Both the position numbers and the translations under genes were made by a program. A DNA stretch of 8,338 nucleotides from Thermomicrobiales bacterium. Its GTDB lineage: Bacteria > Chloroflexota > Chloroflexia > Thermomicrobiales > UBA6265. The notes beneath the pieces were generated by a model. That model made no database searches and was not told where the DNA came from. It saw only the letters and a program-made list of their open reading frames with translations. This document shows, in pieces, positions 5,794 through 8,338 of this stretch (positions within the stretch are counted from its first letter, which is position 1; every line of letters begins with the position of its first letter). The stretch lies in NCBI GenBank assembly GCA_030446955.1, contig JAUJMG010000078.1, forward strand, positions 1 through 8,338. Reading direction: 5' to 3'.

Positions 5794-6315
5794 CTAGGTC
5801 GGGTCCGCCAGGAAGTTGGGGTCGACGGCGAAGGCGTCGGCGACATCCAGCCGCTCCATCACCACGACGCTGACCGCGTCGGTGAGCGAGAGGCCACGCT
5901 TGCCCTCGGCCTGGATCACCAGTTTGCGCGCCTTGCGCTCGTCCTGCTCCTCCGCATGGTAGACCGCAAGCTTGGAATCGCGCAGCCACTGCCGTGCCAC
6001 CGACGGGCCGACGCCAGTGCTCAGCAAGTCGAACGCCTCAGCGACGACGTAGTTGGTCGTGAAGAGGCGATACCCGGCGGCGACAAGGCCCCGGTATGCG
6101 TCCACCGCAGCGCGGTGGGAGGCGTCGTCGCGGTCAACAAGGGCGACGATAGCCGAGGAGTCGACGAAGACGGCCGGGTGCCGCGGCCGGCTGGCCCGGG
6201 GGACGGTGCTTTCCTCCGTGTGAACCAGCGGGCTCTCCGCCGGCTCGACCCCACTCCCGCCCTGGGTCGCTGCTCCTCCGGCCTCTCGATCTGATCCGCG
6301 GTGCGCGTTGCTCAC
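5794..6315 (-). CDS. PIN-domain ribonuclease, probable toxin (VapC-like)
   Basis: Predicted metal-dependent RNase of 173 residues. The four acidic active-site residues of the PIN fold are all present: Asp52 in VFVDSSAIVAL, Glu93 in VVAEAFDLL, Asp146 in SLTDAVSVV and Asp165 in AFAVDPNF. The domain spans about 48-170. I chose GTG at 6315 because it overlaps the upstream gene's TGA as GTGA and has GGAGG 5 bases before it. An in-frame GTG at 6327 lacks such a site. This leaves an unusual disordered extension of about 45 residues (rich in Gly, Ala, Glu, Ser) before the fold; no ATG, GTG or TTG was seen in frame closer to it. Translational coupling to the HTH gene suggests a toxin-antitoxin pair. 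The target RNA is unknown. Confidence 0.88.
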   Translation of the reverse strand: MSNAHRGSDREAGGAATQGGSGVEPAESPLVHTEESTVPRASRPRHPAVFVDSSAIVALVDRDDASHRAAVDAYRGLVAAGYRLFTTNYVVAEAFDLLSTGVGPSVARQWLRDSKLAVYHAEEQDERKARKLVIQAEGKRGLSLTDAVSVVVMERLDVADAFAVDPNFLADPT

Positions 6316-6635
6316 GACCGCCTCCACCAGAACGCGCGCCGGTAGGCGTCCTTCCCTTCGGCGACGTTGCTGCCGCCACCGCGACCAATGCCGATGACGG
6401 CGGAGAGCGGGTCGTGCCCGCCTTCGGCGGCTGGCCGGACCTTCTCCAGGAAGCTCTGCTGCTCCCGCAGCTTGTCAAGGAACGCCGCGAGCGCCGCACC
6501 GTCGATGAACCACTGGCCACCGACTCGTCGCCCGCTAAGGCGACCTTCCCGAAGGTAGCGCCGCACCTGCTCCGTGGAGCGCCCCAGCCGCTTTGCCGCG
6601 TCGGCGACACTGATCAGCTCCTGCTGCCCGTCCAC
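6312..6635 (-). CDS. Excisionase/MerR-type HTH protein, probable antitoxin
   Basis: Small DNA-binding protein of 107 residues. Residues 7-50 form an HTH_17-type domain (LISVADAAKRLGRS, then VRRYLREGRLSGRRVGGQWF). A helix rich in charged residues follows at about 50-66, and a conserved-looking tail IGIGRGGGSNVAEGKDAYRR at 81-100 could be the part that blocks the nuclease. The start is uncertain. GTG 6635 has GGTGA 4 bases upstream and begins just before the HTH. ATG 6698 in the same frame would add 21 residues. The stop TGA overlaps the nuclease start by 4 bases. By analogy with other antitoxins it may bind its own promoter region at about 6700-6745. The antitoxin role is inferred from the arrangement, not shown by the sequence. 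Confidence 0.8.
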   Translation of the reverse strand: MDGQQELISVADAAKRLGRSTEQVRRYLREGRLSGRRVGGQWFIDGAALAAFLDKLREQQSFLEKVRPAAEGGHDPLSAVIGIGRGGGSNVAEGKDAYRRAFWWRRS

Positions 6636-6714
6636 GCTCTCACCCCGCCCATTGTCTGATGCCGATCCTGCCGCCCCGCCTTTGGCACGACTTCTCATGT
6701 CTCTAGGACGCATC

Positions 6715-6743
6715 ATGGTAGCGTGCGACAACAGCATAGGCAA
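6715..6743 (-). promoter_or_regulatory. Candidate promoter of the HTH-PIN operon
   Basis: On the minus strand TTGCCT (6743-6738) and TACCAT (6720-6715) are separated by 17 bases, each matching four of six consensus positions. Transcription would start near 6708, leaving a leader of about 70 bases to GTG 6635. It is the best match found in the divergent gap 6636-6924. I could not place a convincing plus-strand promoter there for the MBL hydrolase. Confidence 0.4.
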
Positions 6744-6924
6744 GGCCGCGAGGGCAGCCAGTGGTTCGTTGCCGTGTCGTTCGTACAGCACGATGGTAGG
6801 GGGTCGGAGTGAAGAGCGGTATCGCGTTGCGGGTGATTTCATTGGGCCGGGGAGCCGTGAGCTAGGAGCCGAGCGGGTATGCTCCCGGTGCGCGGAGCGC
6901 GCGCCGGTTCGGGAGGAGGAGACG

Positions 6925-7896
6925 GTGAACGAAGGCGACGTTCGGGCGGATCGGGGCACAGAGCCGGGGGCCGGGGGCATGGCGACCAGTCTAGGGGATG
7001 GCCTCTGGCTGCTCGACCTAGAGTTTCAGGGGCGGCGCGGCGTCGTGGCGGCGTTTCTGCTGGCGGGCGGGGGCGAGCTTGCTCTGATTGAGACGGGGCC
7101 AACCAGCACCCTGCCGGTCCTCTTGGCCGGCGTCCGCGCAGCCGGATTCGACCCGGCAGACATCACGGCGCTGCTTCTCACCCACATCCACCTGGACCAC
7201 GCCGGAGCCGCGGGGGTTTTGGTCCGAGACCTGCTCCCGCGGGCGACAGTCCATGTCCATCCCATCGGCGCGCCACACCTGGTGGAGCCCGGGAAGCTGC
7301 TTGCCAGCGCGACGCGGATCTACAGCGACCGGATGGATAGCCTATGGGGCGAGGTGGTGCCGGTGCCGGCCGAGCGGGTGCTGCCTTTGGAAGACGGCCA
7401 ACCGCTCTCGGTGGCCGGGCGGGTGCTCACCGCAATCTTCACCCCCGGCCACGCCTCCCACCACGTCACCTACTGGGACGCCGCGGCGGGGACGGCCTTT
7501 ACCGGGGACGTCGGTGGCATCCGCATGCAGGGCACGGACTATGTCTGTCCGCCAACGCCCCCGCCCGACCTGGACCCTGAAGCCTGGGCGCGGAGCGTGG
7601 GACGCCTGCGGGAGTTGGCCGCCCGCCGCCTCTGCCTGACCCACTTTGGATGCTACGACGACGCGGCGGTTCATCTCGACCGCCTCCTGCCGGAGTTGGA
7701 CGTGTTTCAGGACCTTGCGACCGGCGCGCTGCGCGGCGGCGCCGATCAGGAGACCCTGACCGCGATCCTCCACGATCGCATGGCCGATCAGCTCCACGCT
7801 GGTCCTGAAACCCTCGTCAATCTGGAGTGGGCCACGCCGTCTTACATGGCCGCGCTAGGCATGACCCGCCTCCTCACGAAGCGCGGGGTGGTGTGA
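6925..7896 (+). CDS. MBL-fold metallo-hydrolase
   Basis: Predicted zinc-dependent hydrolase of 323 residues. The metal motif THIHLDH gives H87, H89, D91 and H92. Further ligands are H176 in TPGHASHH, D195 in FTGDVGG and H240 in LTHFG, so the dinuclear site looks complete. A helical C-terminal extension follows residue 245. GTG 6925 was chosen because GGAGGA lies 4 bases upstream. An ATG at 6979 is also in frame and would remove a low-complexity Gly/Glu-rich N-terminus, so the mature start may be there. The frame stays open back to 6574, but that part overlaps the HTH gene in antisense and is not protein-like. The substrate is unknown: glyoxalase II-like thioesters or lactones are possibilities for the fold. 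It is divergent from the HTH-PIN operon. Confidence 0.9.
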   Translation: MNEGDVRADRGTEPGAGGMATSLGDGLWLLDLEFQGRRGVVAAFLLAGGGELALIETGPTSTLPVLLAGVRAAGFDPADITALLLTHIHLDHAGAAGVLVRDLLPRATVHVHPIGAPHLVEPGKLLASATRIYSDRMDSLWGEVVPVPAERVLPLEDGQPLSVAGRVLTAIFTPGHASHHVTYWDAAAGTAFTGDVGGIRMQGTDYVCPPTPPPDLDPEAWARSVGRLRELAARRLCLTHFGCYDDAAVHLDRLLPELDVFQDLATGALRGGADQETLTAILHDRMADQLHAGPETLVNLEWATPSYMAALGMTRLLTKRGVV

Positions 7897-7898
7897 CG

Positions 7899-8082
7899 CG
7901 CCAGACGCCAGGAGTCAGTAGCCAGTAGTCAGACGCCAGTCGCCAGGACCATCGTCGGGGTCGCTGCTTGCTGCGCCCAACTCCGGAGACTGCCGCGATC
8001 CGGTTTTGGTCGCACGTCTCTCGAGTCGGAGCGCAGCAAAGCGTCTTCGTCCAATAACTCCGGCGTGGGGCGTCTGGCGTCT
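7899..8082. repeat. Imperfect palindromic element filling a convergent gap
   Basis: The outer arms are CGCCAGACGCC (7899-7909) and its reverse complement GGCGTCTGGCG (8069-8079). AGACGCCAG also occurs at 7903 and 7931 and inverted at 8074-8082. Inner arms are TTGCTGCGC (7968-7976) with GCGCAGCAA (8031-8039), CGCT with AGCG just outside them, then ACTC with GAGT and GAGAC (7986-7990) with GTCTC (8016-8020) around a 25-base loop. The element lies 2 bases after the MBL stop and 3 bases from the RNHCP gene stop. No target-site duplication was found. It may be a dispersed REP/MITE-like repeat or a two-way transcription end. Confidence 0.75.
7900..7948 (+). repeat. Seven tandem heptamers GYCAGNN
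   Basis: Starting 4 bases after the MBL stop, seven units follow with no break: GCCAGAC, GCCAGGA, GTCAGTA, GCCAGTA, GTCAGAC, GCCAGTC, GCCAGGA. All keep G, C/T, CAG. The array is non-coding and sits at the left end of a larger palindromic element. In form it recalls the short tandemly repeated heptanucleotides of cyanobacteria, without implying relation. Confidence 0.9.
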
Positions 8083-8085
8083 CCG

Positions 8086-8338
8086 TTACGCGATGGCCTC
8101 CTCCTCATGCATCGGGATGCGGCCAGCCCCGCCGAGTCGGGGCGGAACGGGCGGTAGTCGCAGCATCGCCAACGGGTTGTCATCGGCCGCGATGCGGTTG
8201 TGTCGCTCCAGACCGCAGCCGAGGCAGCGATGGAGCAACACCTGTTCTCCCTTCGGACGATGGAAGACGCCGATCGGCTCCATCAGGGAGCGGCAGCCGC
8301 TGGCCCGGTCCCCCGGCCGCGTGTCATCGACGTGGCGG
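8086..8338 (-). CDS. RNHCP-domain zinc-ribbon protein, C-terminal part
   Basis: The frame enters from the right edge and ends at TAA 8086-8088, giving 83 visible residues. It begins RHVDDTRPGDRASGC and continues LMEPIGVFHRPKG, then LHRCLGCGLERHNRIAADDN. This is the second half of the RNHCP domain, named for a conserved RNHCP motif that would lie just outside the window. The visible Cys residues (GC before MEPIG, and CLGC) are likely metal ligands of a zinc ribbon. The molecular role of the family is not known to me. After the domain a tail of about 25 residues rich in Pro and Leu ends in HEEEAIA. The ATG at 8283 is internal, not a start. The gene converges on the MBL hydrolase with the palindromic element between. 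Confidence 0.88.
   Translation of the reverse strand, partial: RHVDDTRPGDRASGCRSLMEPIGVFHRPKGEQVLLHRCLGCGLERHNRIAADDNPLAMLRLPPVPPRLGGAGRIPMHEEEAIA

Noticed and set aside
6574..6924. Upstream extension of the MBL hydrolase frame
   Set aside because: The extra residues overlap the HTH gene and its promoter in antisense, lack family resemblance, and GTG 6925 has a strong ribosome site.

Overview
The window is high-GC bacterial DNA with GTG starts, strong GGAGG-type ribosome sites and long spurious antisense ORFs. The gene mix (RNHCP-domain protein, SoxR-like MerR regulator, site-2 protease with CBS domains, PIN toxin next to an excisionase-type HTH protein) points to Chloroflexota, possibly a Sphaerobacter/Thermomicrobia relative, or to a high-GC actinobacterium. 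This placement is inference from recalled family resemblance. No rRNA, tRNA, CRISPR array or intact insertion sequence was seen.

Left part (1-1066): the start of an unknown gene that runs off the left edge, and an intact SAM-dependent methyltransferase, both on the minus strand.

Stress-type module (1408-3679): a minus-strand SoxR-like MerR regulator keeps three of the four SoxR cluster cysteines. It is divergent from a rhodanese fused to a small CC-motif domain. Between them lies a textbook MerR-type promoter: TTGACT, a 19-bp spacer holding an 18-bp perfect-arm dyad similar to the SoxR box, then TACCGT. A DoxX membrane protein follows after 479 bases. Both the rhodanese fusion and the DoxX gene are frameshifted, so the module looks decayed, or the sequence has two errors here. 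The rhodanese lesion has the form of a deletion between short direct repeats.

Middle part (3850-6635), all minus strand: an HTH antitoxin-like protein overlaps a PIN-domain nuclease by the 4 bases GTGA. A single-pass membrane protein follows 51 bases downstream, and after another 141 bases comes a rhomboid-unrelated M50 site-2 protease with two CBS domains. The first two form a probable toxin-antitoxin pair.

Right part (6925-8338): an MBL-fold hydrolase reads on the plus strand, divergent from the toxin-antitoxin pair. It converges on a truncated RNHCP-domain gene. The gap between these two genes is filled almost exactly by a repeat element: seven tandem heptamers of form GYCAGNN, an imperfect palindromic core, and an inverted copy of the heptamer sequence at the far end.
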